Shown here: in pieces, positions 40,438 through 50,458 of the stretch
Position numbering within the stretch: position 1 is the stretch's first letter
Layout: each line of letters opens with the position of its first letter
Assembly (NCBI RefSeq): GCF_006439335.1
Contig: NZ_SAWY01000041.1
Span: forward strand, 1 to 64,000
Origin: Litorilituus lipolyticus
GTDB lineage: Bacteria; Pseudomonadota; Gammaproteobacteria; Enterobacterales; Alteromonadaceae
Length of the DNA stretch: 64,000 nucleotides
Direction: 5' to 3'
Position numbers and translations under genes: made by a program
Notes under the pieces: model-generated
The model's database searches: none
What the model was told of the DNA's origin: nothing
The model's input: only the letters and a program-made list of their open reading frames with translations

Positions 40438-40902
40438 TTAACATACACCAGCAGCTAAACAAGTACTTGATCCATCTAAAGTCCAAGTCGCAGTAGTAGC
40501 ATTAGCATTTAGAGTAGCTAAAAATACGACATTTGGATTAGTTGCTGTTCCAAAATCACCGATAGATACTGCTGTTACTGTGTATGTCGTTGCAGATGGC
40601 GCTGCAATTGTAACGCCACTAACAATAGTAGATGCACTCCAACCAGCTACAACAGGAATTGTTTCACATTGATCAGGCGTTGCAGGAGCACCACCACGAC
40701 CCGTTTGAATACATAAGTCAACTGCTGTTTTAGCAGAAGACGTTGCTAGAACAACCTCAGAGAACTTAGCTTTATCTGCATAAGTCTTGTATGCAGGTAA
40801 TGCTACAGCTGCAAGAATACCGATAATCGCTACAACGATCATTAATTCAATAAGGGTGAAACCCTTTTGAGCTGAGTTTTTCATTTGTTGTAAATTTTTC
40901 AT
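40438..40902 (-). CDS. pilA: Type IV major pilin PilA
   Basis: Structural subunit of the type IV pilus. Seen: a short leader ending in AQKG, cleavage before [20 protein letters not shown] with Glu at mature position 5, and a globular domain with two cysteine pairs (LCIQTG...DQC and STCLAAGVC), the latter a C-terminal disulfide loop. The start at 40902 (MKNLQQM) is chosen because GGAAG lies 8 bases upstream; the earlier in-frame ATGs at 40917 and 40953 would give unusually long leaders. It lies next to a TfpX/TfpZ-like gene as in group IV or V Pseudomonas pilins. Confidence 0.93.
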   Translation of the reverse strand: MKNLQQMKNSAQKGFTLIELMIVVAIIGILAAVALPAYKTYADKAKFSEVVLATSSAKTAVDLCIQTGRGGAPATPDQCETIPVVAGWSASTIVSGVTIAAPSATTYTVTAVSIGDFGTATNPNVVFLATLNANATTATWTLDGSSTCLAAGVC

Positions 40903-41403
40903 AGTTAATACTTCCATTAATTTTCTACGGGGGCTGAATTTATATTGCGACACTTTTTCACAAATGTAAAATTTTGTAGCACTTTTTTTTGATTTTTTTG
41001 CTGATTATTCAACAATCGGGTCTTTTATAACTCATTCTTAACCTTAAGTTAACTTTTATTTGCAAGAATTTTACTTCTTTTCTTTTTCTTATGTGTAGAC
41101 ACGATAGCCTTTGTTTGCAACACGTTGCATGTATTAACTACGTGTTTAACTCTAATGTAGAGCTATTTTTATGGTAATCAATAGTTGGAATATGGAATTG
41201 TACAGATGTACATTAATGTATGAGTAAACAAATCGACCAAGGTGATTTTCTTCTAATAACCATTATAAGAGTATTAAATGTGAAATTGTTCTATTTAATG
41301 CTGGGACAGCTTTGGGAAGATAAAGTATTAATCACCAGCCGTTAAATGTTTATTACTTTTGCCGCTATTAGGTATAAATGTATCAAAAGATTAAAAAATA
41401 GGC

Positions 41404-41432
41404 GTGATCTTTTCGTGGATGTTCTGTATAAT
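41404..41432 (+). promoter_or_regulatory. Probable rplM promoter
   Basis: A perfect TATAAT at 41427-41432 with a poor -35 (GTGATC at 41404-41409). It gives an untranslated leader of about 180 bases. The region 40954-41403 holds no gene I can support; it contains AT-rich DNA and several small inverted repeats. Confidence 0.5.
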
Positions 41433-41560
41433 CCGCGCTCCCTACGTTACAAATGTCTATTATTTATGACTTAGTTTACTAAGCAAAATTATTAAACGGT
41501 CAGTAAATATGGGCGCTGGACTCGATGCTCGAAGGGGCAATAGCGTGGTCTTTTTAACCG

Positions 41561-41590
41561 ACAAACTAACAAAACGTTAGCTTGTTTTTT
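41561..41590 (+). promoter_or_regulatory. Terminator-like hairpin in the rplM leader, possible attenuator
   Basis: ACAA-A-CTAAC, loop AAAAC, GTTAG-C-TTGT form a stem with one A/C mismatch followed by a T run, ending 30 bases before the rplM start. Leader control of L13 by its own product is known in E. coli; this hairpin is a candidate for that, inferred from sequence only. Confidence 0.45.
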
Positions 41591-41619
41591 AAGTAACATT
41601 TTTAAAATTGGGTTTTTTA

Positions 41620-42048
41620 ATGAAAACTTTTGTAGCTAAACCAGAAAGCGTACAACGCGAATGGTTCTTAGTGGACGCCGAAGACAAAACTCTTGGTCGT
41701 ATCGCTACTGAAATTGCTAGCCGTTTACGCGGTAAGCATAAAGCAGAATACACTCCTCATGTAGATACTGGCGATTACATCGTTGTTATCAATGCAGAGA
41801 AAGTTCGTGTTTCTGGTAACAAAGCGAAAGGTAAAATTTACTACTCGCATACTGAATTCCCTGGTGGTCTTAAGCAAATTAGTTTTGAAAAACTAATGGA
41901 AAAAGCGCCAGAACGTGCAATTGAATTTGCTGTTAAAGGTATGCTTCCTAAAGGTCCTTTAGGTCGTGAAATGTACCGTAAGCTTAAAGTGTATGCTGGT
42001 TCTGAGCACAAGCATACTGCACAACAACCACAACTTTTGGAGCTGTAG
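41620..42048 (+). CDS. rplM: 50S ribosomal protein L13
   Basis: Early-assembly protein of the large ribosomal subunit. Seen: the family start [20 protein letters not shown], the central [20 protein letters not shown] block, and [20 protein letters not shown] near the end. Length 142 equals E. coli. The ATG at 41620 is the conserved start; an in-frame TTG at 41608 is not needed. It is co-transcribed with rpsI, 3 bases downstream. Confidence 0.98.
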   Translation: MKTFVAKPESVQREWFLVDAEDKTLGRIATEIASRLRGKHKAEYTPHVDTGDYIVVINAEKVRVSGNKAKGKIYYSHTEFPGGLKQISFEKLMEKAPERAIEFAVKGMLPKGPLGREMYRKLKVYAGSEHKHTAQQPQLLEL

Positions 42049-42051
42049 ACA

Positions 42052-42444
42052 ATGGCTGATAATCAATATTACGGTACTGGTCGTCGCAAGAGCTCTACTG
42101 CTCGTGTGTTCATGAAAGCTGGTAACGGTGCAATCACAATTAATAATCGTGATATTTCTGTATACTTTGGTCGTGAAACGGCTCGTATGGTTGTTCGTCA
42201 ACCATTAGAGTTAGTCGAAATGCTAGAGAAATTTGACCTTAACATCACTGTAGTAGGTGGTGGTATTTCTGGTCAAGCTGGTGCAATTCGTCACGGTATT
42301 ACTCGTGCATTAATGGAGTTCGATGAAACTTTCCGTAGCGATCTACGTAAAGCTGGTTTCGTTACTCGTGATGCGCGTAAAGTTGAACGTAAGAAAGTTG
42401 GTTTACATAAAGCACGTAAACGTCCACAATTCTCAAAACGTTAA
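42052..42444 (+). CDS. rpsI: 30S ribosomal protein S9
   Basis: Small-subunit protein whose C-terminal tail touches P-site tRNA. Seen: the [15 protein letters not shown] start, the [19 protein letters not shown] centre and the basic end [17 protein letters not shown] with the conserved SKR terminus. Length 130. Second gene of the rplM operon, followed by a terminator. Confidence 0.98.
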   Translation: MADNQYYGTGRRKSSTARVFMKAGNGAITINNRDISVYFGRETARMVVRQPLELVEMLEKFDLNITVVGGGISGQAGAIRHGITRALMEFDETFRSDLRKAGFVTRDARKVERKKVGLHKARKRPQFSKR

Positions 42445-42466
42445 TATTCATTCGAATATACTTTGC

Positions 42467-42496
42467 AAAAGCCGACTTTATGTCGGCTTTTTTATT
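42467..42496 (+). terminator. rplM-rpsI terminator
   Basis: AAAAGCCGAC and GTCGGCTTTT pair perfectly around TTTAT and are followed by T residues. Confidence 0.88.
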
Positions 42497-42823
42497 GCTT
42501 GCCTTTTTCTTCCTCTTAAAAAATAAAGTAACTCGAAATACTGTTCATAATATCTGTGTTGCTCTGTTTTACCGATTTTGCATTATTCAATACAGGCTCT
42601 AAAAAGTTCAACACCTGTTATAGATGGAAATCGCAATTATTCCTAATTGAGCATTATTAAAATCGAATAAAAAATAGTTCTAATTTTTTGCTATTTTTAG
42701 TGTACTTACTCCGTTTTTACCTTGTAAAAAACAGGGTATTTCTTTATGATCAGAAAAATTTTTTTATCGATATACCGCTTGGTATGAATTTGATCTAACG
42801 AAAACAAATTTAATGCGTACTTT

Positions 42824-42853
42824 TTGTTTAGAGTTTATTGAGTAACGTATAAA
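42824..42853 (+). promoter_or_regulatory. petABC promoter
   Basis: TTGTTT at 42824-42829 and TATAAA at 42848-42853 with an 18-base spacer, 39 bases upstream of petA. The rest of the 396-base gap between rpsI and petA is AT-rich, and I see no gene or further regulatory site in it. Confidence 0.5.
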
Positions 42854-42892
42854 TAATAATTGTTGGGTTAGTGTCTTAGTTGGAGAGTATGA

Positions 42893-43483
42893 ATGAGCAA
42901 TGTGCCTGTGAATAATGGCCGCCGTCGCTTCTTAACTGCTGCTACTGCAGTTGTTGGTGGTGCTGGTGTGGTCGGCGTGGCTGTGCCTTTCATTGGTTCC
43001 TGGAATCCTAGTGCTCGAGCGAAAGCTGCGGGTGCTCCAGTTGAAATCAATGTAGGGAAAATACAACCAGGTCAATTAATCCGTGCTGAATGGCGTGGTA
43101 AACCTGTTTATGTAGTTCGTCGAACAGAGAAGACCGTTAATGATTTAGCTAAAGTTGACGATCAATTACGTGATCCTAACTCTGAAGAAGCACAACAACC
43201 AGAATATGCTAAAAATGCTTATCGCTCTATAAAGCCTGAGTTTATGGTAGCGCTAGGTGTTTGTACTCATTTAGGTTGTGCTCCAACACACCATAATGGT
43301 GACTTTGACCAATTCGTTGAAGGCGTTAGTGAAGGTTTCTTCTGTCCATGTCATGGTAGTAAATTTGATATGGCTGGTCGTGTTTTTCAAGGCGTTCCTG
43401 CACCATTGAATTTAATGGTTCCTGAGCATTCATTCACAAGTGAAGACACCTTATTGATTGGTGTTGGTCAAGGAGAGGCGTAA
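42893..43483 (+). CDS. petA: Ubiquinol-cytochrome c reductase Rieske iron-sulfur subunit
   Basis: [2Fe-2S] subunit of respiratory complex bc1. Seen: a twin-arginine-type start (NNGRRRFLTAATAVVGG) with membrane anchor, then the Rieske cluster motifs CTHLGCAPTHH and CPCHGSKFD, giving two Cys and two His ligands plus a disulfide pair. Length 196. GGAG lies before the ATG. First gene of the petABC operon; stop and petB start share one base. Confidence 0.97.
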   Translation: MSNVPVNNGRRRFLTAATAVVGGAGVVGVAVPFIGSWNPSARAKAAGAPVEINVGKIQPGQLIRAEWRGKPVYVVRRTEKTVNDLAKVDDQLRDPNSEEAQQPEYAKNAYRSIKPEFMVALGVCTHLGCAPTHHNGDFDQFVEGVSEGFFCPCHGSKFDMAGRVFQGVPAPLNLMVPEHSFTSEDTLLIGVGQGEA

Positions 43484-44748
43484 TGTTCGCTAATTTTATG
43501 GCTTGGATTGACAAGCGCTTGCCTGTTACTGATTGTTGGAATAAACATTTAGCTCAGTATCCTGCACCTAAAAACTTCAACTTTTGGTACTTTTTTGGTT
43601 CTTTAGCCATGTTAGTACTAGTTAACCAAATCCTTACAGGTGTTTGGTTAACAATGAGCTATGAGCCGTCTGGCGATGGAGCATTTGCTTCAATCGAATA
43701 TATTATGCGTGATGTCGATTACGGTTGGCTATTACGTTATATGCACTCAACGGGTGCTTCATTCTTCTTCATCGTGGTTTATTTACATATGTTCCGCGGT
43801 ATGATGTACGGTTCTTACCAAAAGCCACGTGAATTATTGTGGATCTTCGGTATGTTGATCTTTTTAGTATTAATGGCTGAAGCATTCATGGGTTACTTAT
43901 TACCTTGGGGTAATATGTCATACTGGGGTGCACAAGTAATTATTTCCCTGTTTGGTGCAATTCCTGTTATTGGCGATGATTTAACGCAGTGGATTCGTGG
44001 TGACTACGTTATTTCTGGCGCTACATTAAACCGTTTCTTTGCTTTGCATGTCATTGCGATGCCTTTAGTTTTAGTTATTTTAGTGTTTTTACATATCCTT
44101 GCTTTACATGAAGTAGGTTCAAATAACCCTGACGGTACTGAGATTAAGAAGAAAAAAGGTTCTGTTAAGCCTGAAGAATTGAGCAAATTCAAGTTCCATA
44201 AACATTACACAGACAAATACGATATTGTTGATGCGATTCCATTCCATCCGTATTATTCTGTAAAAGATATTATGGGTGTTGCTTTCTTCTTATTCATCTT
44301 CTGTTGGGTGATGTTCTTTGCCCCTGAAGGTGGTGGTTTCTTTATTGAGGCGCCAAACTTTGAGCCAGCTAATGGTTTAAAAACTCCTGAGCATATTGTG
44401 CCAGTATGGTATTTTGGTCCTTTCTATACCATTTTACGTGTTGTACCTGATAAGTTATTAGGGGCTGTAGCGATGTTTGGTGCAATCATCATGTTATTCG
44501 CTTTACCTTGGTTTGATCGCGGTACTGTTAAATCGATGAAATTCCGTTGTACTTGGCATAAAGTGAATTTATTCCAATTCACTATCAGTTTTATAGTTTT
44601 GGCTATTTTAGGAACTAAAGCTGCTACGCCGTTAAATAACTTGATTGGCACAATAGCAAGTTTTGGTTACTTTGGTTTTTTTATTGCGCTGTGGTTCTAC
44701 AGTAAAAACGAAAATACCAAGCCAGTACCAGAGAGGGTGAGTAAATAA
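43483..44748 (+). CDS. petB: Cytochrome b subunit of complex bc1
   Basis: Membrane dihaem cytochrome b carrying the quinone sites. Seen: about eight or nine membrane segments, haem-ligating histidines in LLRYMHSTGASFFFIVVYLH and the second pair around FFALHVIAMP and LHILALHEVG, and the Qo-site motif FGPFYTILRVVPDKL (PEWY is replaced by PVWY in HIVPVWYFGPFY). Length 421. It overlaps both neighbours by one base. Confidence 0.97.
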   Translation: MFANFMAWIDKRLPVTDCWNKHLAQYPAPKNFNFWYFFGSLAMLVLVNQILTGVWLTMSYEPSGDGAFASIEYIMRDVDYGWLLRYMHSTGASFFFIVVYLHMFRGMMYGSYQKPRELLWIFGMLIFLVLMAEAFMGYLLPWGNMSYWGAQVIISLFGAIPVIGDDLTQWIRGDYVISGATLNRFFALHVIAMPLVLVILVFLHILALHEVGSNNPDGTEIKKKKGSVKPEELSKFKFHKHYTDKYDIVDAIPFHPYYSVKDIMGVAFFLFIFCWVMFFAPEGGGFFIEAPNFEPANGLKTPEHIVPVWYFGPFYTILRVVPDKLLGAVAMFGAIIMLFALPWFDRGTVKSMKFRCTWHKVNLFQFTISFIVLAILGTKAATPLNNLIGTIASFGYFGFFIALWFYSKNENTKPVPERVSK

Positions 44749-45446
44749 TGAAAAAATTTATTTTAGCAGTGTTCGCTCTAGTACCTGTGTTAGCTTTTGC
44801 CGCAGGCCCAAGCTTACCACTAGATAGCGCTAATAATGATTTAGCAGATAAAGAATCATTAAAACGTGGTTTTAAAACCTATATAAACTATTGTTTAGGT
44901 TGTCACCAATTACAATATCAACGTTACAACCGTACTTTTACCGACTTAGGTATTGAAGAGGCGGATGGTATTGAAAATTATATGTATACTGGTGAGAAAG
45001 TTGGCGATCATATTACGAATACCATGCCAAAGAAAGAAGCTGCAGCATGGTTTGGTACTGCGCCACCAGATTTAACTTTAGAAGCTAGATTACGTAGCCC
45101 TGATTGGATCTATACTTACTTACGTTCTTTTTATATTGATGAGTCTCGTCCATTTGGTGTGAACAATACAATATTTAAAGATGTTGGTATGCCACATGTA
45201 TTACAAGATCTTCAAGGTGTCAGTTCAATTGACGAAAGTGGTAAATTGACACCAGCACAAGGCGGCAGTTTAACAGCTGAAGAGTACGATGAAGTGATTC
45301 GTGATTTAACAAACTTCTTAGAGTATGTTGGTGAGCCAAATAAACTAGAGCGTAAAGCTTTAGGTGTTAAAGTACTAATCTTTATTTTTATTTTCTTTAT
45401 TCTGGCTTATTTACTTAAGAAAGAATATTGGAAAGACGTACACTAA
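44748..45446 (+). CDS. petC: Cytochrome c1 subunit of complex bc1
   Basis: Periplasmic haem c subunit that passes electrons to soluble cytochrome c. Seen: a signal peptide (FILAVFALVPVLAFAAG), the haem site CLGCHQLQYQRY, the GTAPPDLTLEARLRSPDWIY block, a distal methionine candidate in DVGMPHVLQDLQG, and a C-terminal membrane anchor (VLIFIFIFFILAYLL). Length 232. Last gene of petABC; a large palindrome follows. Confidence 0.96.
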   Translation: MKKFILAVFALVPVLAFAAGPSLPLDSANNDLADKESLKRGFKTYINYCLGCHQLQYQRYNRTFTDLGIEEADGIENYMYTGEKVGDHITNTMPKKEAAAWFGTAPPDLTLEARLRSPDWIYTYLRSFYIDESRPFGVNNTIFKDVGMPHVLQDLQGVSSIDESGKLTPAQGGSLTAEEYDEVIRDLTNFLEYVGEPNKLERKALGVKVLIFIFIFFILAYLLKKEYWKDVH

Positions 45447-45470
45447 TATTTTAGTACTAGAAGAAATTGT

Positions 45471-45504
45471 AGGGGTATTTAATAGCTAGCTATTAAATAC
45501 CCCT
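45471..45504. terminator. Perfect 34-bp palindrome between petC and sspA
   Basis: Two 17-base arms, starting AGGGG and ending CCCCT, are perfect inverted repeats with no loop. Only three T follow, so it may act as a weak terminator or as an mRNA-stabilising hairpin at the end of petABC, allowing read-through into sspAB. Confidence 0.6.
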
Positions 45505-45555
45505 TTGTTAGTTTTAGAAAATTGTTAATTAAAGAATTATGGAATAGGAGGCTTT

Positions 45556-46197
45556 ATGGCCGTAGCAGCAAACAAACGTTCAGTGATGACTTTATACTCA
45601 CATGCTGATGATATGTATAGCCATCAAGCACGTATTGTGTTGGCAGAGAAAGGCGTAGGCGTTGATATTCATTTAGTTGATTTAGCAAACTTGCCAGAAG
45701 ATTTATTAGATTTAAACCCTTATGGTACAGTGCCAACTTTAATTGATCGTGAATTGGCATTATATGAAGCTTCTATCATCATCGAATATTTAGATGAACG
45801 ATTCCCTCATCCGCCACTTATGCCGGTATACCCTGTGTCTCGTGGACGTAGTCGTTTAATGATGCACCGTATTGAAAATGATTGGTACAGCTTAGCTAAA
45901 ACAATCCTTTCAGGTACTGCTGAAGAAGCGGCAAAAGCACGTCAAGAATTAAAAGAAAGCTTGTTAAGTGTTGCTCCTATATTAAATGAAGCACCTTACT
46001 TTATGAGTGAAGAGTACAGCTTAGTCGATTGTTACTTAGCACCACTTTTATGGCGTTTACCAGCTTTTGGTATTGAATTAGTGGGTCAAGGTTCAAAAGA
46101 GCTTAAGACTTATATGTTACGTTTGTTTGAACGTGAATCGTTCCAAGCATCTTTGACTGAAGCTGAGCGTGAATTACGTTTTGGTAACCCAGCATAA
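45556..46197 (+). CDS. sspA: Stringent starvation protein A
   Basis: RNA polymerase-associated protein with a glutathione S-transferase fold; affects stress gene expression. Seen: a thioredoxin-like N-terminal half (MTLYSHADDMYSHQARIVLA, with no catalytic GST residue evident), NPYGTVPTLIDRELALYEAS, then the all-alpha half with VDCYLAPLLWRLPAFGI. AGGAGG precedes the ATG. 213 residues. Stop and sspB start overlap by one base. Confidence 0.95.
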   Translation: MAVAANKRSVMTLYSHADDMYSHQARIVLAEKGVGVDIHLVDLANLPEDLLDLNPYGTVPTLIDRELALYEASIIIEYLDERFPHPPLMPVYPVSRGRSRLMMHRIENDWYSLAKTILSGTAEEAAKARQELKESLLSVAPILNEAPYFMSEEYSLVDCYLAPLLWRLPAFGIELVGQGSKELKTYMLRLFERESFQASLTEAERELRFGNPA

Positions 46198-46697
46198 TGT
46201 CGGGGCCAACTCTTGCGTCGATGAGTTCAAATAAGCCTTATTTAGTTAAGGCTTTCTATGATTGGATTTCAGACAATGACTTAACACCTTATATTGTTGT
46301 TGATGTTAATGTGTATGGTGTTTTAGTTCCAATGAACTATGTGGCAGATGGGCAAATAGTTTTAAATATTGCATCATCAGCCGTAGGAAGCATTGTTTTA
46401 GGGCCAAAAGAAATTGAATTTAGCGCTCGTTTCGGCGGCAAGTTAGAGCATCTCACGGTACCATATGGTGCTATTGGCGCAATATACGCTAAAGAAAATG
46501 GCGCAGGTACATCTTTGCCAATAGAACATCCTAGTGAAGATGAGCTGGAGCCAGACGAACTAGCACAAAGCGCGCCTGAAAAAACTAAGCCGAAGGCAAG
46601 TTTAAGTAGTGTAAGCTCTAGCGGTAATGAAAAACCATCGCAAGAAGACGGCAAGAGTAAAAAGAAAGGTAAGCCAAGCTTAAAAATAATTAAGTAA
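46197..46697 (+). CDS. sspB: ClpXP protease adaptor SspB
   Basis: Delivers ssrA-tagged proteins to ClpXP. Seen: the folded substrate-binding domain with KPYLVKAFYDWISDNDLTPY and FGGKLEHLTVPYGAIGAIYA, a long acidic flexible linker, and the C-terminal ClpX-binding tail GKPSLKIIK. Length 166. The start at 46197 overlaps the sspA stop; Met9 (46221) is an alternative that begins closer to the conserved part. Confidence 0.95.
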   Translation: MSGPTLASMSSNKPYLVKAFYDWISDNDLTPYIVVDVNVYGVLVPMNYVADGQIVLNIASSAVGSIVLGPKEIEFSARFGGKLEHLTVPYGAIGAIYAKENGAGTSLPIEHPSEDELEPDELAQSAPEKTKPKASLSSVSSSGNEKPSQEDGKSKKKGKPSLKIIK

Positions 46698-46724
46698 TAA
46701 CTTAACAACACAGGCTTTGTATTC

Positions 46725-46756
46725 AAAAAAATACCTCTATCAAGAGGTATTTTTTT
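46725..46756. terminator. Bidirectional terminator between sspB and dolP
   Basis: A seven-A run, TACCTCT, loop ATCA, AGAGGTA and seven T form a symmetric hairpin between convergent genes. Confidence 0.9.
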
Positions 46757-46796
46757 GTCATAAATTTAATGAAGTATTACAGTAATTATGGCAAGA

Positions 46797-47377
46797 CTAA
46801 ATGTATTCAAAAGCCTTAAAAACTCGGCTTACACCACTGATGTTTCGCGTAACATTTACAGCAGCGTTTGCTTCTTTTTTCGATACTAATCCCATTAAAA
46901 ATACTTCGCCATTTTCAGTAACAACTTTAATGTCTTTAACATTCACTTCGTCACTAGCAAATAATGCTGATTTTACTTTTGAGGTTAACCAAATATCGTT
47001 AGTTTGCGTGGTAACTGAGGTATTGGAACTGATGCGTATCTGATTATGAATTTGGACAACACCAGCGACATTTGTAACGGTTTTTATTGCGAGATCTCTA
47101 AGGTAAGTATTTGGTGCTTGGCCAACAACTAATACTGAGCCATTCACACTGACTACATGTAAGTTAGTATTATCATTGATTGATTTTTGTTTGGCCAATT
47201 CATTATGTGCATTAAACTCAATGGTTTGATCATCAATCTGTTTTCCTATGCTACGTCTATCGCTCACCATAGTTGCCCCAGCAGTGATCGCAGCCACAGT
47301 TGCAACAGCACACCCCTGAAGAGTTAACAAAGCCATAATGATACCCGCAAGTTTAATGCTGCTAGATTTAATTAACA

Positions 47378-47378
<1 letters not shown>
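46797..47378 (-). CDS. dolP: Outer membrane BON-domain lipoprotein (DolP/YraP-like)
   Basis: Probable outer membrane lipoprotein with two BON domains, like DolP, which supports envelope integrity and the BAM machinery in E. coli. Seen: a lipoprotein signal with lipobox LQGC, a glycine/alanine-rich stretch (AAITAGATMVSDRRSIG), then BON1 (about residues 45-115) and BON2 (about 120-190) with DIKVVTENGEVFLMGLV. Length 193. Last gene of the lpoA-yraN-diaA-dolP run, the same order as in E. coli; it overlaps the diaA stop by one base. Confidence 0.92.
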
Positions 47379-47974
<596 letters not shown>

Positions 47975-48038
47975 TTATCTCTCCGCTTAACGTATTTAAT
48001 TAATAATGTATTATTTGGGTTATCAATGCCTACTGGCT

Positions 48039-48425
48039 TTAAAAGGCATTCTTAATCCAAGTGATGTCAGGTTGTTCAATGTTACCTTGTAAGGCGACAA
48101 CATCAATTCTACAAGGAGTATTATATTCATTTAACCCTTGTTGTTGCAGGTAAAATGTTACGCAATGTTTAACTTTTGTTTGTTTAGCGGCAGAAACAGC
48201 TGAAATAGCACCACCAAATTGAGTCGATTTACGATATTTTACTTCTACAAAGACAAATGTATTGCCATCATTCATGATGAGATCAAGCTCGCCTTGTCGA
48301 CAGTGTACGTTCTTAGCAACAAAAGTGAGGCCTTGCTTTTGAAGGAAATTTGAAGCTAACTCCTCGGTAAAGTCACCAAGTTGTTTTGTGGTTTTCGTTG
48401 AAGTATTTTGCTTAGTCCATAACAA
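48039..48425 (-). CDS. yraN: YraN family protein (UPF0102), endonuclease-like fold
   Basis: Conserved small protein with a restriction-endonuclease-like core, of unproven function. Seen: GDFTEELASNFLQKQG at the start, RQGELDLIMNDGNTFVFVEV and KYRKSTQFGG, carrying the E-D-ExK-like residues typical of the PD-(D/E)XK fold. Length 128. The start overlaps the lpoA end by 14 bases. Confidence 0.9.
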   Translation of the reverse strand: MLWTKQNTSTKTTKQLGDFTEELASNFLQKQGLTFVAKNVHCRQGELDLIMNDGNTFVFVEVKYRKSTQFGGAISAVSAAKQTKVKHCVTFYLQQQGLNEYNTPCRIDVVALQGNIEQPDITWIKNAF

Positions 48426-50277
48426 TGTTAATCACCTGATTTTGCTGATAACGTCCCCAAATGAGGCTTCTGGTAAGAATATTGTTATCATTAAGCTGCA
48501 ATATACCTGTTTGCCCATAATGCCTAATATAAGGTGCTTTCTGCATTAAGCTGACTTTGTCAACTAAGTTGTAACTATCGTAACCCATGGCAAATATTCT
48601 AGATAAACTGTCACTTCGCTTAGACCATAATTGCTGGCTGATTTGCTTCAATGTAGTGTTTTGCTGTGAAGACTCAAGTAACCAAGGCATTTCAGTAAAC
48701 GTTAAGCCCTGTAAGTCTCTATGACTACTATTATCTTTTTTATTACTGTGGCTGCGAGAGCTAGCATAAACAGGAATAACATTAGCAAAAGGGCTGATAT
48801 TGACATCAATATATGGCTTAACTAAACGAGTTTGTTCAGCAGAGCCAACAACGTAAATCATGTCAATATCGCGTCTGTTACGTGTTTGAAATTTAAGGGT
48901 CTGCTGTAATCGGCCCTTAAGTTCATCAATTCGGTTTTGGCTACTGTCTACATCGAGGCTTGCTTTTAAATTAGCTTGCATTTTCTTGCCTTTCTCAAAA
49001 AAGACTATGTCGATATTATTACCGGTCATTACTTGCCATTGTGCAACAAAGGCGTTCGCAATGCGTTTACTAACCTTATCTTGATGGCTTAGTACTACAG
49101 GCATTTTATAATTGGAATTACTTAATGTTGTTGCTGCTTGAACAGCTTCATCTTCAGGCCTCATAGATAATGCCATTTGATTAGAGTCTAACGCGTTTTT
49201 ATCTGGTAAATTAAGTAATAAAGTAGGTAAGGAAGTGGTGTTTTGTGTCTTCGAATCATCTTCTGTCGTTTTTGTAATCGCTAAATAGCTCTCAACATCA
49301 TTTTTCAGCAAAGGGCCAATAACAAAATCTATATTGCTATCATTCAGTTTTGCCGGCAATTCTTGCCAGTTTAGTTGGTGTGTATCAAAAAAGTGTAAAT
49401 GTTTGCTTTCATCATTTTTATAGGCTGCCAAAATTCCTTGTTGAGCTACTACACCTGCAGAGGCTTGTTTACCTGATAAAGGTAACAAAATGGCTATATT
49501 TTCAGATTGATTTGTAGCACTTTCTTTATCGAGTAATGATAAAGCAATTGGCGTGGCAGGGTGAGTAGGAAACTGTCTTTGCCATTGAGTTAAATAGCGG
49601 TCAAATTGCACTTTATCATGGCCAAATTTATTGGCATATTGCATCAATTGCACCCAACCTTTACCAAAAGGGACTTCGCTCTTTGAAAATTGTGCGAACT
49701 GCCAAGCTGATAACGCTTGCAGTTTTTGCCAAAGTTGTTTCACTTCCTCTGTTGCTAATTCATTTGTTAAAGAGCCATCTAATGCAAAAACATGAAAATC
49801 AGCCTCTAAGGCTGCAATGGGCTGAGCGCTGGCTGACATAACTTTACTTAAAGTTTGGTAGTAATCTATTGATAAAGAGATGTTATTGTCAGCTGAAAGT
49901 TGATGTATAGCATGGAGCTGCTCTTTACTCAGACTGGCTTTATCTAGGGCCATTAAGCTAGTGGCTTTAACTTGCAGTAAAGATATTTTATTGGCGAGTT
50001 GATGATTATCATTAGCGATAATAGCCATTGTCTTATCAGCAAGCCAAAGTGCTTTAGGGTAGTTTTTCTCTTGTAGATAAAGTTCACTCGCAGCTATCAA
50101 ATGTAGAATAGCTTGTTCAGGAGGTAATTCTGCTGCGAACTTTAGTGTTTGTTCTGCTGATAACGGTAATGGGTCAACCACAACTTCTTCATGGCTTTTA
50201 ACAATAGGTTGCTTCTTTGGCATCGCTTTTTGGTTACTACAACTTGATAAAGTCAGTAAAAATAATCCAATAGCCAT
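48412..50277 (-). CDS. lpoA: Penicillin-binding protein activator LpoA
   Basis: Outer membrane lipoprotein that activates PBP1A. Seen: a lipoprotein signal ending LTLSSC, a TPR-like N-terminal helical domain, and a periplasmic-binding-protein-like C-terminal domain with IAILLPLSGKQASAGVVAQQG, VIGPLLKNDVESYL and IYVVGSAEQTRLVKPYI. The open frame extends to 50517 but overlaps the divergent rsmI gene. The ATG at 50277 gives MAIGLFLLTLSSC as signal, short and without a basic n-region; a GTG at 50367 would add a basic segment (RSRFTYNRK) and is a real alternative. Mature length near 610 is typical. Confidence 0.9.
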   Translation of the reverse strand: MAIGLFLLTLSSCSNQKAMPKKQPIVKSHEEVVVDPLPLSAEQTLKFAAELPPEQAILHLIAASELYLQEKNYPKALWLADKTMAIIANDNHQLANKISLLQVKATSLMALDKASLSKEQLHAIHQLSADNNISLSIDYYQTLSKVMSASAQPIAALEADFHVFALDGSLTNELATEEVKQLWQKLQALSAWQFAQFSKSEVPFGKGWVQLMQYANKFGHDKVQFDRYLTQWQRQFPTHPATPIALSLLDKESATNQSENIAILLPLSGKQASAGVVAQQGILAAYKNDESKHLHFFDTHQLNWQELPAKLNDSNIDFVIGPLLKNDVESYLAITKTTEDDSKTQNTTSLPTLLLNLPDKNALDSNQMALSMRPEDEAVQAATTLSNSNYKMPVVLSHQDKVSKRIANAFVAQWQVMTGNNIDIVFFEKGKKMQANLKASLDVDSSQNRIDELKGRLQQTLKFQTRNRRDIDMIYVVGSAEQTRLVKPYIDVNISPFANVIPVYASSRSHSNKKDNSSHRDLQGLTFTEMPWLLESSQQNTTLKQISQQLWSKRSDSLSRIFAMGYDSYNLVDKVSLMQKAPYIRHYGQTGILQLNDNNILTRSLIWGRYQQNQVINIVMD

Positions 50278-50458
50278 ATAAAAGCTGGCCGAATTTAGGC
50301 CATTGGTAATTTTTCTATTGTATGTAAAGCGAGAACGAGGGAATACGAAAAAATTAATTTGACCCACAATGAATAAATCCGTGCATTTTGCTATCAGTAG
50401 TGGTTTATAATAAACCTCATCAGTCAAGGTCTCAACTAAATCAATGAAGTATAGCCAA

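Noticed and set aside
40954-41040. Sigma54 promoter for pilA
   Set aside because: Searched for the GG/GC -24/-12 pattern upstream of pilA on the minus strand; none with correct spacing was seen.
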